Shown: positions 40,245-47,249 of the stretch, piece after piece | Layout of the letters: each line of letters opens with the position of its first letter | Position numbering within the stretch: the first letter of the stretch is position 1 | Assembly (NCBI GenBank): GCA_934691925.1 | Contig: CAKUTI010000002.1 | Coordinates: forward strand, 48,987-112,986 | Length of the DNA stretch: 64,000 nucleotides | Direction of reading: 5' to 3' | Source: an uncultured Treponema sp. | GTDB taxonomy: Bacteria; Spirochaetota; Spirochaetia; Treponematales; Treponemataceae | Translations under genes and position numbers: made by a program | Notes under the pieces: model-generated | Told to the model about the DNA's origin: nothing | Database searches by the model: none | What the model saw: the letters and a program-made list of their open reading frames with translations, nothing else

Positions 40245-40416
40245 CCATTCAAAACTAAAGTAGGCCTTCCTAAGAGCTAAAGTAAGCCTTCCTAAGAGCT
40301 GAAGTAAGCCTTCCTAAAGACTGAAGGAAGTATTCCTTAGGCTCTTAGGAAGTATTCCTTAGGGAGTTAGGAAGTATTCCTTTAGTCTGAAACTGCTGTG
40401 CCTCTCAGAAATTTGC
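40245..40416 (-). repeat. Dispersed intergenic element, copy B, ~22-bp tandem units
   Basis: The reverse complement begins GCAAATTTCTGAGAGGCAC, then TTTCAGACTAAAGGAATACT, five or six ~22-bp units (AGCTCTTAGGAAGGCTTACTT type), and ends TTTAGTTTTGAATGG. Both flanks match copy A at 6863-7038. It occupies most of the 490-bp gap between the chemoreceptor and fic genes; the rest is A/T-rich with no gene. Confidence 0.85.
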
Positions 40417-40572
40417 ATTTGCATTGACAACAAGCTTGGCTAGGAAGATTGAGTTCAGGGAAAGATTGCATTTTTATTCTAAAACGGAAGAACGGCAATA
40501 AAGCCAATCTATCGGCAAAATAAAACAGACAAAATACATACCCAAACATTTTATACTTTGCCGATAACGTGA

Positions 40573-40585
40573 TATAATATTGCCT
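40573..40585 (+). promoter_or_regulatory. TATAAT box 7 nt before fic (leaderless candidate)
   Basis: TATAAT 40573-40578, ATTGCCT, ATG 40586; TTTATA lies at 40550-40555, 17 nt upstream. No ribosome site. Confidence 0.55.
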
Positions 40586-41491
40586 ATGGCAAAGACAGAA
40601 TATATTTCAGTTGAAGAGGCTGCAAGAATCTGGAATTTAAGCGAGCGCAGCGCAAGAAATTACTGCTCACAGGGCAGGGTTCCGGGAGCTTTTTTAGAAG
40701 GCAAGACTTGGAAAATTCCGGCAAACACTGAAAAACCGGACCGCAAGGCTCGTCATATAAAAAATGAAAATAATCTTTTATCAGTTTTGAAAAGAGAAAA
40801 AGATGCCGGCTTAAAAAACGGTATTTACCACAAAATTCAGATTGACCTTACATATAATTCAAATCATATCGAAGGCTCAAAACTCACTCATGACCAGACC
40901 CGCTATATTTTTGAGACAAAAACTCTTTGCATTACAGATGATGCAGTAAAAGTCGATGACATCATAGAAACCGTAAACCACTTCCGCTGCATTGATTTGA
41001 TTATCGAAGGCGCAAATTCCAAGCTTTCAGAAAGTTTCATTAAACAGCTTCATTATATACTGAAAACAAGCACAACAGATTCACAGAAATCCTGGTTCAG
41101 AGTAGGCGACTACAAAATGCTGGAAAATGAGGTAGGCGGAATTGAAACCGCAAAGCCTGAAAATGTCGCTAAGGAAATAAAATCATTGCTTGAAGAATAT
41201 AACGCAAAATCGGAAATCTCTTTGGATGATATTCTTGATTTCCACGTTCGCTTTGAATCAATTCACCCATTTCAGGACGGAAACGGCCGTGTCGGGAGAC
41301 TGATTATGTTAAAGGAATGTCTTAAGTATAACATAGTTCCGTTCATCATCACTGAAGAATTAAAGATATTCTATTACAGAGGAATCAAAGAATGGAAAGA
41401 CGAGCGGGGCTATCTAAAAGACACCTGCCTGACAGCTCAGGATGCCATGAAAGAAAGCTTGGATTACTTTGGCGTGAAGTATGAGGACTAA
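40586..41491 (+). CDS. Fic-family protein (AMPylase) with N-terminal HTH
   Basis: A 301-residue protein. Residues 5-50 are a MerR/excisionase-like helix-turn-helix (YISVEEAARIWNLSERSARN). The Fic core has HPFQDGNGRVGR with catalytic His227. SNHIEG at residues 92-97 matches the inhibitory (S/T)xxxE(G/N) motif, making it a class II Fic whose activity is self-inhibited by the N-terminal helix. It would transfer AMP or a related group to a target protein. The HTH suggests self-regulation. It faces the defence operon. Fic proteins often sit in such islands. Confidence 0.9.
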   Translation: MAKTEYISVEEAARIWNLSERSARNYCSQGRVPGAFLEGKTWKIPANTEKPDRKARHIKNENNLLSVLKREKDAGLKNGIYHKIQIDLTYNSNHIEGSKLTHDQTRYIFETKTLCITDDAVKVDDIIETVNHFRCIDLIIEGANSKLSESFIKQLHYILKTSTTDSQKSWFRVGDYKMLENEVGGIETAKPENVAKEIKSLLEEYNAKSEISLDDILDFHVRFESIHPFQDGNGRVGRLIMLKECLKYNIVPFIITEELKIFYYRGIKEWKDERGYLKDTCLTAQDAMKESLDYFGVKYED

Positions 41492-41512
41492 AGCAGGGGT
41501 GATTTATCAAGT

Positions 41513-41561
41513 TTACCTGCCCAGTCTTTCGCACAGCGGAAGCAGCTCCTCGACTGCGGCG
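41513..41561 (-). pseudogene. Remnant of the hsdS 3' end (49-bp duplication)
   Basis: The 49 bases TTACCTGCCCAGTCTTTCGC...CTGCGGCG match 42620-42668, the stop codon and last ~15 codons of hsdS, with one mismatch. The two copies are direct repeats flanking the Abi gene. Next to the remnant lies a hairpin (CGCATCC/GGATGCG, with outer TTTCACGC/GCGTGAAA) at 41567-41614. The 41492-41677 gap holds nothing else. Confidence 0.85.
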
Positions 41562-41677
41562 GATAATTTCACGCAAAAAAAACGCATCCAAATGCAGGCA
41601 TCCGGATGCGTGAAATCTTTAGATTTTTGGTCTTCATATTGATATTAATAGTATTGACAAAAATTGTCAACTTTTTA

Positions 41678-42604
41678 TTAAATACATTTTATAACAGATT
41701 CGATAAAGTCCAATCCACTTATAATATTCAATTCCTTGATAAACAGCGTCTTATTCAAATCAATATATTTCTGAAATGAACCAAAAGACTCCTTTGTCCG
41801 TTTATATGCATTCTCACTTTTTATTAAATTTTTATAGACAAAAACACTTGCTGCAAAATCATGTAAAACTGGAATGGCTAACAGCTTGTTGCATCTATCT
41901 GTGGATAAATGCATATTGTTCCGCACAAACTGGAAAACTTTTTTTGAAGGTTCTATCCTAAATCCAGAAACGCTTAATTGGTTTAGCATACAGTTATTAT
42001 GAGCCGAAGCATTCCTGATAAAACGCACATACCTAAGCATATTGCTATATGAAGAAGACAGTTTTTTCCGTTTTAAATAAAACTCATAAAAAGCTACTAA
42101 ATCGCCAAAAGATAGAATCTCAACCAAATTCCAAGAAGCAAAATCGTTTTGGTATTTATTCACAAGGTCATAAACATAAGAATTTGATGTGCAATGAGAT
42201 AAAATTTCTTGTATTTTTTTAGTCACTCTAGGATTCCTAAGTATAAAATCTTGTGTAATGCTATAGCCGTTCTCTGTCAAATCATCGGATATAAGCTTGT
42301 TCATCAATACTTTTAATGAATGCTCAATTTCAAGAGACATTTCTAATAAAGACTTTCTAAATTTCATGTCAATTTCTGACAAGACTACGATTTGATTAAA
42401 ATCTAAAGAGACATACTGCCCATACTTTGGATGTGCGGCATTTATGTATTTTTGAAAGCATTTTGAATAAGCTTTGAGTTTAAAAAAGTAAGAATGTTCT
42501 TCAAGGAATCTCTTTGCAAATTGTTCATCATAAAGGTTAAAAGTTATTCCCTTTGACTTCATGTAAAGAATCTGCTCGTTTATAGTCAACTTCGGTTTTT
42601 GCAT
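41678..42604 (-). CDS. Abi-family (AbiD/AbiF-like, Abi_2) HEPN protein
   Basis: A 308-residue protein. LTINEQILYMKSKGITF and EEHSYFFKLKAYSKCF match the Abi_2/AbiD-AbiF family, and RNASAHN is the RxxxxH HEPN motif typical of RNA-cleaving defence proteins. The family causes abortive phage infection. AAGGAC precedes the ATG 15 bp after hsdS, so it is read as the last gene of the type I operon. It is AT-rich relative to hsdM and hsdR, and is bracketed by copies of the hsdS 3' end, both signs of recent insertion. Confidence 0.85.
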   Translation of the reverse strand: MQKPKLTINEQILYMKSKGITFNLYDEQFAKRFLEEHSYFFKLKAYSKCFQKYINAAHPKYGQYVSLDFNQIVVLSEIDMKFRKSLLEMSLEIEHSLKVLMNKLISDDLTENGYSITQDFILRNPRVTKKIQEILSHCTSNSYVYDLVNKYQNDFASWNLVEILSFGDLVAFYEFYLKRKKLSSSYSNMLRYVRFIRNASAHNNCMLNQLSVSGFRIEPSKKVFQFVRNNMHLSTDRCNKLLAIPVLHDFAASVFVYKNLIKSENAYKRTKESFGSFQKYIDLNKTLFIKELNIISGLDFIESVIKCI

Positions 42605-42619
42605 AAAATGTCCTTTTTA

Positions 42620-44164
42620 TTACCTGCCCAGTCTTTCGCACAGCGGAAGCAGTTCCTCGACTGCGGCGACAATGCGCTTCTGCTCAGAGAGCGGCGGAAG
42701 GGGAACAAGCCCTTTGTATAATTTATCATCATTTATTGCTGGATATGCCACACCTTTTGAATTTTCAGTGTCATTTGCATAATTATCAAATATTGGCGAA
42801 AGCAAATAATAAAATAAGAATTTATTATAAATTGCATCGCAACACGACATTACAGCAAAACCTGTGCTTGCAATCGGTTCTTCTGAAAAATCTTTGTCAA
42901 TAATGCACATATTGTGAAGATAAGGTCTAACAGTTGAATAAATAATATCACCTTTCTTAACAATTTTTCTTGCTCGTGAAGGAGCTTTTTCCGGCAATAT
43001 TAAATTTTCTTTTTCATTCAATTTTTGATTGATATTATCAATAGAGCCAATGTCTATATAACTAAATTTTTTATCAGGAGTTTTCTGCCCATTGTTATAA
43101 ACAATTTCTCCCAGTCTGCACCAGCACCAGTTCTCTGGAATCTCAAACGGAATTTCGTCTTCACCAATTTTGCTTGCGGCAACAGGAGCGGGCTTTTTCG
43201 CCTTTGGATTGGCTTTAAGAGCTTCTTTCCATTCGGAAAGCAGCTTGGAGTTGCGTTCGGCGATGATTTCTTCAAGCAGGTCTTTTGCGTTGCCTTCGCC
43301 TGCAATCTGCGGAACAAGCTTGCCCAGCACGGCCTCCTGCAGAACGGCTTTTTTTACCTTGTCCTTAAGCGCGCCTTTCAGTTCCTCTTTCTGCAAAACC
43401 GCGTTCTCGTAGGACTCCACCAGCGGCAGCACCTGCTCAAGCTTTGCGGCAACGGCGTTCTGAACGGCAAGAGGTGGGAGAGGGAACAAACATTCTCTAA
43501 ATGTATTTAAACCAACAAAAGATTGAACACCACCAGAAGCTATTTTTTTTAATTCTATTTGAATATAATCCAAATAAAAATAAATATATTTCATATCAGT
43601 TAATTCTTTTTCATAACTTTTAAAAAGTGCCATATTTTTGAAACTGAAATCAAATTCTTTTTTTACAATCACAGGATTCCCAATACTACCTATCATTGCA
43701 AAAAGAATATCTCCATCTTCAACGAAAGAGCGTGCACTAAATTTTTTATGGTCTTCTTCTGAAATATATTTACAAGAAGAAAAATCTAGTTTTCCTTCAT
43801 TTAGATTTTTGCTTGTAATAAAAGGAATCCCATTATCATAATATCTTGGCGAATCATGTGTACCATCTCTAATATCTAAATATTCTCCCAGTCTGCACCA
43901 GCACCAGTTCTCTGGAATCTCAAACGGAATTTCGTCTTCATTAATTTTGCTCGCTGCAACAGGAGCGGGCTTTTTTGCTTTTGGATTGGTTTTAAGAGAT
44001 TCTTCCCATTCGGCAAGGAGTTTTGCGTTGCGTTCTTCAATGATTCTGTCTAAAAGCTGCCTGCCGGTTTCAGTTTCCCCTTCCACCGCAGAAACCAGCC
44101 GCCCCGTAACCGCCGCCTGAAGAATCGCTTTCCTTAAGCTAGTGTCTTTTTTTATCTGTGCCAT
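42620..44164 (-). CDS. hsdS: Type I restriction-modification specificity subunit HsdS
   Basis: A 514-residue HsdS with two target-recognition domains (residues about 90-255 and 350-495) separated by helical spacers (VQNAVAAKLEQVLPLVESYE and SEQKRIVAAVEELLPLCERL). An N-terminal repeat block (SLRKAILQAAVTGRLV) recurs in the centre (VKKAVLQEAVLGKLV). About 135 bp encoding FEIPENWCWCRLGE and its lead-in are nearly identical at 43106-43240 and 43883-44017. ATG 44164 is used; a longer frame upstream crosses a set of hairpins. It gives DNA sequence specificity to HsdM and HsdR. Confidence 0.93.
   Translation of the reverse strand: MAQIKKDTSLRKAILQAAVTGRLVSAVEGETETGRQLLDRIIEERNAKLLAEWEESLKTNPKAKKPAPVAASKINEDEIPFEIPENWCWCRLGEYLDIRDGTHDSPRYYDNGIPFITSKNLNEGKLDFSSCKYISEEDHKKFSARSFVEDGDILFAMIGSIGNPVIVKKEFDFSFKNMALFKSYEKELTDMKYIYFYLDYIQIELKKIASGGVQSFVGLNTFRECLFPLPPLAVQNAVAAKLEQVLPLVESYENAVLQKEELKGALKDKVKKAVLQEAVLGKLVPQIAGEGNAKDLLEEIIAERNSKLLSEWKEALKANPKAKKPAPVAASKIGEDEIPFEIPENWCWCRLGEIVYNNGQKTPDKKFSYIDIGSIDNINQKLNEKENLILPEKAPSRARKIVKKGDIIYSTVRPYLHNMCIIDKDFSEEPIASTGFAVMSCCDAIYNKFLFYYLLSPIFDNYANDTENSKGVAYPAINDDKLYKGLVPLPPLSEQKRIVAAVEELLPLCERLGR
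43106..43240. repeat. Internal direct repeat of hsdS, second TRD copy
   Basis: Matches 43883-44017 with few differences. The offset is 777 bp, a multiple of three, so recombination would delete one TRD in frame. Confidence 0.85.
43883..44017. repeat. Internal direct repeat of hsdS, first TRD copy
   Basis: Partner of 43106-43240; encodes the segment entering the first recognition domain. Confidence 0.85.
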
Positions 44165-44183
44165 GTTACGCCTTCCGTTTGAA

Positions 44184-44281
44184 CTTGTGCAAAAAATGCA
44201 CAAGCTGAGTCTTGTACCAAAAATCGCTTTTTTGGTGCATAAGCCATTGTGTTTGTACCAATTTTTAAATTTTTGGTACAT
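44184..44281 (-). promoter_or_regulatory. Three consecutive hairpins between the ATPase gene and hsdS
   Basis: CTTGTGCA/TGCACAAG (44184-44204), GTACCAAAAA/TTTTTGGTGC (44214-44238) and TGTACCAA/TTGGTACA (44255-44281). The last two share GTACCAAAAA. The 120-bp gap contrasts with the tight spacing elsewhere in the operon and may be a boundary or regulatory site. Confidence 0.55.
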
Positions 44282-44284
44282 AGC

Positions 44285-45286
44285 TCATTCCGCTTTTATT
44301 TCCGCCAGTATCTTTTCTGCGTTTTCTTTTTGCTTGTAAAAATCTGCGAGAGCGGATTTGTTTTCGCTGTAGCGCATATAATCAAGCCCTTTTGTCCGCT
44401 CAGCAAGAAGATGAGTGAAGAACTGTTCCCAGCTGAAAAATTCTTTTGACTCAATATAATCCGACGGATTTTTCAATATTTCGTTTATATCTTCCTGACG
44501 AAGCAAGCCTGATTTTAAGATAAGCCACTCAAACGATTCAGGAAGGCAAAGCGTGATATTTGAAGCATTTTTCGCGCTCTTGTAGATTTCCATAAACCTG
44601 TTCATTTCTGAGCCGAATGCGGCTCCGTCAGCAATCACAAGAAGTTTTTTTTCAGGATTTGAGTCTGAATAATCTTTTGCCCATTTGTTCAGTTTTGATT
44701 TTGAGCCGGAAGTTTTGCATACGACTTTTGTTCCGTCAAAATACGCGCAGTAAAATTCGTATCCAGATTTTGAATATTCAACCACAACGGTGTCATAAGC
44801 AAACTTTTTCGCCGCGCTATTTTTTGTGTAGATATGCTTTTCATTCGAATCAAATATTCTTGCAAAAGAATGATTTTTTTTTCCCGATGTCTTAATCTGA
44901 TAAATTTCATCTACGCTGTAAGGCAGCTGGGAAAGTTTTTCCCTGTTGAAAAAGACATAATAATTGTCGCTTCCTTTTATCGCTTTTGCGAAATCCTCAG
45001 AAAGAACAAAATTGAATCCCTCGTCAATGAAAACAATGCTGTTTCTGATGTCCTCAAGATTCCGCTGCCAAAAGTTCGGGTCTGAAAGCACAGCGCATTT
45101 TTTTTCGCCGGAGCAAGTCCATTTTACGCCGCTTGCAGTTCCCTGCTCATAAAATGCGCGAACCATTCTATATAATGTGGTTTTTCCCGAGCCGCTGTCG
45201 CCACAGACAACAGTGATGTTCCGTTTTAAGTCAAATGTGTATTTTGCATTTCTGTTTGAAACTTCTATATGCTGAACGCCTTTCAT
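44285..45286 (-). CDS. P-loop ATPase, partner of the DUF4869-like protein
   Basis: A 333-residue protein. VVCGDSGSGKTTL is a Walker A motif near the N-terminus and NSIVFIDEGF a probable Walker B. The middle part is basic and beta-rich, and KLLVIADGAAFGSEM begins a second alpha/beta section. ATG 45286 is used because GAGG lies 6 nt upstream; TTG 45298 would overlap the upstream stop. I do not know a function. It always appears, as far as I recall, next to a gene like its upstream neighbour; here the pair lies between hsdM and hsdS, so a defence role is likely. Confidence 0.65.
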   Translation of the reverse strand: MKGVQHIEVSNRNAKYTFDLKRNITVVCGDSGSGKTTLYRMVRAFYEQGTASGVKWTCSGEKKCAVLSDPNFWQRNLEDIRNSIVFIDEGFNFVLSEDFAKAIKGSDNYYVFFNREKLSQLPYSVDEIYQIKTSGKKNHSFARIFDSNEKHIYTKNSAAKKFAYDTVVVEYSKSGYEFYCAYFDGTKVVCKTSGSKSKLNKWAKDYSDSNPEKKLLVIADGAAFGSEMNRFMEIYKSAKNASNITLCLPESFEWLILKSGLLRQEDINEILKNPSDYIESKEFFSWEQFFTHLLAERTKGLDYMRYSENKSALADFYKQKENAEKILAEIKAE

Positions 45287-45294
45287 CATCCACC

Positions 45295-45741
45295 TCAAAT
45301 TCCGGAAAATGATTCAGAGACAAATTCGCTCATATTGTGAACAACCGCGCCGGTGTTTGTTATTTTTATCTTGAAATCCTCAGTCCCAAAATCCATTACA
45401 TGCCGGAGATTTATCCGCAGCTTCTTTTCCCTACCGAGCTTCAAAATCCATTTTGCGCAGTTGTTTCCGCAGGTTGAGGCATTGAATATCTTTGAGTTGT
45501 CAAACGCCATAAGGAGCAAAGTTTTTACTCCGCCTGAAAGCTCGTTTGGTGTAATCGCTCCCAGGAAAGGGCTTTCAATGACATGGGCGGAAACCACATC
45601 GGATTTGTCCACGTCTTTTATAACCGCTTTTCCAAAGTCCGATGTAATCCACCTGTCCTGAAAAGTATTGTCAAAATATAAATCGGTGTTGTATATATAG
45701 TTTTCTGCATCGAACATATCGCCAAAAGTAACGCTCAGCAT
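45295..45741 (-). CDS. DUF4869-like protein, partner of the ATPase
   Basis: A 148-residue protein (FGDMFDAENYIYNTDLYFDN, HVIESPFLGAITPNELSGGV, NCAKWILKLGREKKLRINL). This pattern matches my memory of DUF4869, a family without known function. There is no signal or transmembrane segment. GGGAGG precedes the ATG, which lies 12 bp after the hsdM stop; the ATPase gene begins 8 bp after its stop. The tight spacing places both in the type I operon. The pair may sense or block phage independently of restriction; that is inference. Confidence 0.65.
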   Translation of the reverse strand: MLSVTFGDMFDAENYIYNTDLYFDNTFQDRWITSDFGKAVIKDVDKSDVVSAHVIESPFLGAITPNELSGGVKTLLLMAFDNSKIFNASTCGNNCAKWILKLGREKKLRINLRHVMDFGTEDFKIKITNTGAVVHNMSEFVSESFSGI

Positions 45742-45753
45742 TTTTACGCCTCC

Positions 45754-47229
45754 CTACAGCTCAATTCCAAGAATCTCGGTGATTTTTGCAAGCGTGGAGC
45801 TGATTCTTTCGTCGGCGGCCTCGCTGTGCTTCTTGTAGTTCTGGATTGTTTCCGCGATGCTCAGGATTTCTTCTTCCTCGTGCGGGTAGCCGCAAAGGTC
45901 AAGGTTGTAGCCGGCTGCCGCAATTTCCGATTTTTTAAAGCGGCGGGCTTTTTCGTTTCCTTCCTCTGCAATTTCCGTGCGGTTGTTCCACCACAGTTTC
46001 ACAGCTGCCATATGCGCATCTGTAATCGGCTTTGTCTTTGAGAAGTGCTTCAAGTCTTCGGGCATATCCATGCGGTAAACCCACAAATCTTCCGCCGGCT
46101 TTTTGTTGTCAAAGAAAAGAATGTTCGTGGTGATGCTTGTATACGGAGCAAACACGCTTGAGGGCAGGCGGATAATTGTGTGAAGGTTCATCTCTTCCAA
46201 AAGGACTTTCTTTACCGCAACGCTTGCGCTGTCGTTTCCAAAAAGGAATCCGTCCGGAATGATTACCGCCGCCCTGCCATTCTGCTTAAGACGTCTTGCA
46301 ATGTAGGCGATAAACAGGACGGCTGTCTCGCTTGTCCTGAACTGCGCCGGAAAGTTTGCAAGCTCCGTGGCTGTTGTCACTCCGCCATAAGGAGGATTCA
46401 TTGCGATAACATCGACTTTATCTTTTTCATCAAAGTCGTTTATAGGCTTGCAGAACGCGCTTCCGTATTCAATTTGGGGAGTGTCAATTCCATGCACCAA
46501 AAGATTTGTGTTGCATAAAAGGTACGGGAACGGCTTGTATTCAAATCCGTAAATTGAGTTGCTGATTTTCTTCACATCCTCGTTGGAAGCGTTTTTCTGC
46601 TCATGAAAATAATCGATTGCCGCCGTCAAGAAGCCTCCTGTGCCGCAGGCAAAGTCTCCAAATGTCTCCCCCACTCTTGGATTAAGCATTTCCACAATAA
46701 ATTTTGTTACTGCGCGCGGAGTATAGAATTCCCCTGCGCTTCCGGCTCCCTGCAGAAGCTTGAGCATCTCCTCGTACATCTGTCCAAAAAGATTGCGCTG
46801 CTTTGCGTCGTGATAGTTCAGCTCATTTACAACATCAACCAGCTCACGGAGATTTGTTCCGTCTTTCATGTACTGGTTCAAGTCTGTAAAGACTTTGCGG
46901 ATAATTCTCTGGCGCGGCTCCAAGCCTTCTACGTTCACTTTTTTCAGGTACTTAAAAAGCTCATCAACTAAGGATAAAAGCCCGTCGCCTGTAAGCGTTT
47001 TGCCGTTCGCATCAGGAACGGCCCAGTTTCGCCATTTGAATTTTTCTTCTATAAAAACAGAGCTGAATTCGCGGCCGTCATTTTCCGCCTCGTCTTCCCA
47101 TTCTTCTTCAAGCGCATCATAAATACGCAGGAATACAAGTGAAATAAGCTCCTCAAGGCGCTGGACATCGCTTGAAATGCCCTGGTCTTTTCTCATTATG
47201 TTGCGTGCGGTTTTCCATGAAAATGACAT
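45754..47229 (-). CDS. hsdM: Type I restriction-modification methyltransferase HsdM
   Basis: A 491-residue adenine-N6 methyltransferase. An N-terminal HsdM helical domain (residues about 1-140) precedes the catalytic domain, with FACGTGGFL (S-adenosylmethionine binding), AGEFYTPRAV and the catalytic NPPY in IAMNPPYGG. The C-terminus ends in a coiled-coil that contacts HsdS. AAGGAAAAACT precedes the ATG, 20 bp after hsdR. It protects host DNA by methylation as an M2S complex. Confidence 0.95.
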   Translation of the reverse strand: MSFSWKTARNIMRKDQGISSDVQRLEELISLVFLRIYDALEEEWEDEAENDGREFSSVFIEEKFKWRNWAVPDANGKTLTGDGLLSLVDELFKYLKKVNVEGLEPRQRIIRKVFTDLNQYMKDGTNLRELVDVVNELNYHDAKQRNLFGQMYEEMLKLLQGAGSAGEFYTPRAVTKFIVEMLNPRVGETFGDFACGTGGFLTAAIDYFHEQKNASNEDVKKISNSIYGFEYKPFPYLLCNTNLLVHGIDTPQIEYGSAFCKPINDFDEKDKVDVIAMNPPYGGVTTATELANFPAQFRTSETAVLFIAYIARRLKQNGRAAVIIPDGFLFGNDSASVAVKKVLLEEMNLHTIIRLPSSVFAPYTSITTNILFFDNKKPAEDLWVYRMDMPEDLKHFSKTKPITDAHMAAVKLWWNNRTEIAEEGNEKARRFKKSEIAAAGYNLDLCGYPHEEEEILSIAETIQNYKKHSEAADERISSTLAKITEILGIEL

Positions 47230-47249
47230 AGTTTTTCCTTATCTTAAAT

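Noticed and set aside
41385..41591. Minus-strand 68-codon frame over the hsdS remnant
   Set aside because: It is in a different frame from the hsdS remnant, overlaps the end of fic, and has no ribosome site.
41500..42620. Integron cassette or attC site around the Abi gene
   Set aside because: Treponemes can have integrons, but the flanking repeat is explained fully by hsdS 3' sequence and no attC core pair was seen.
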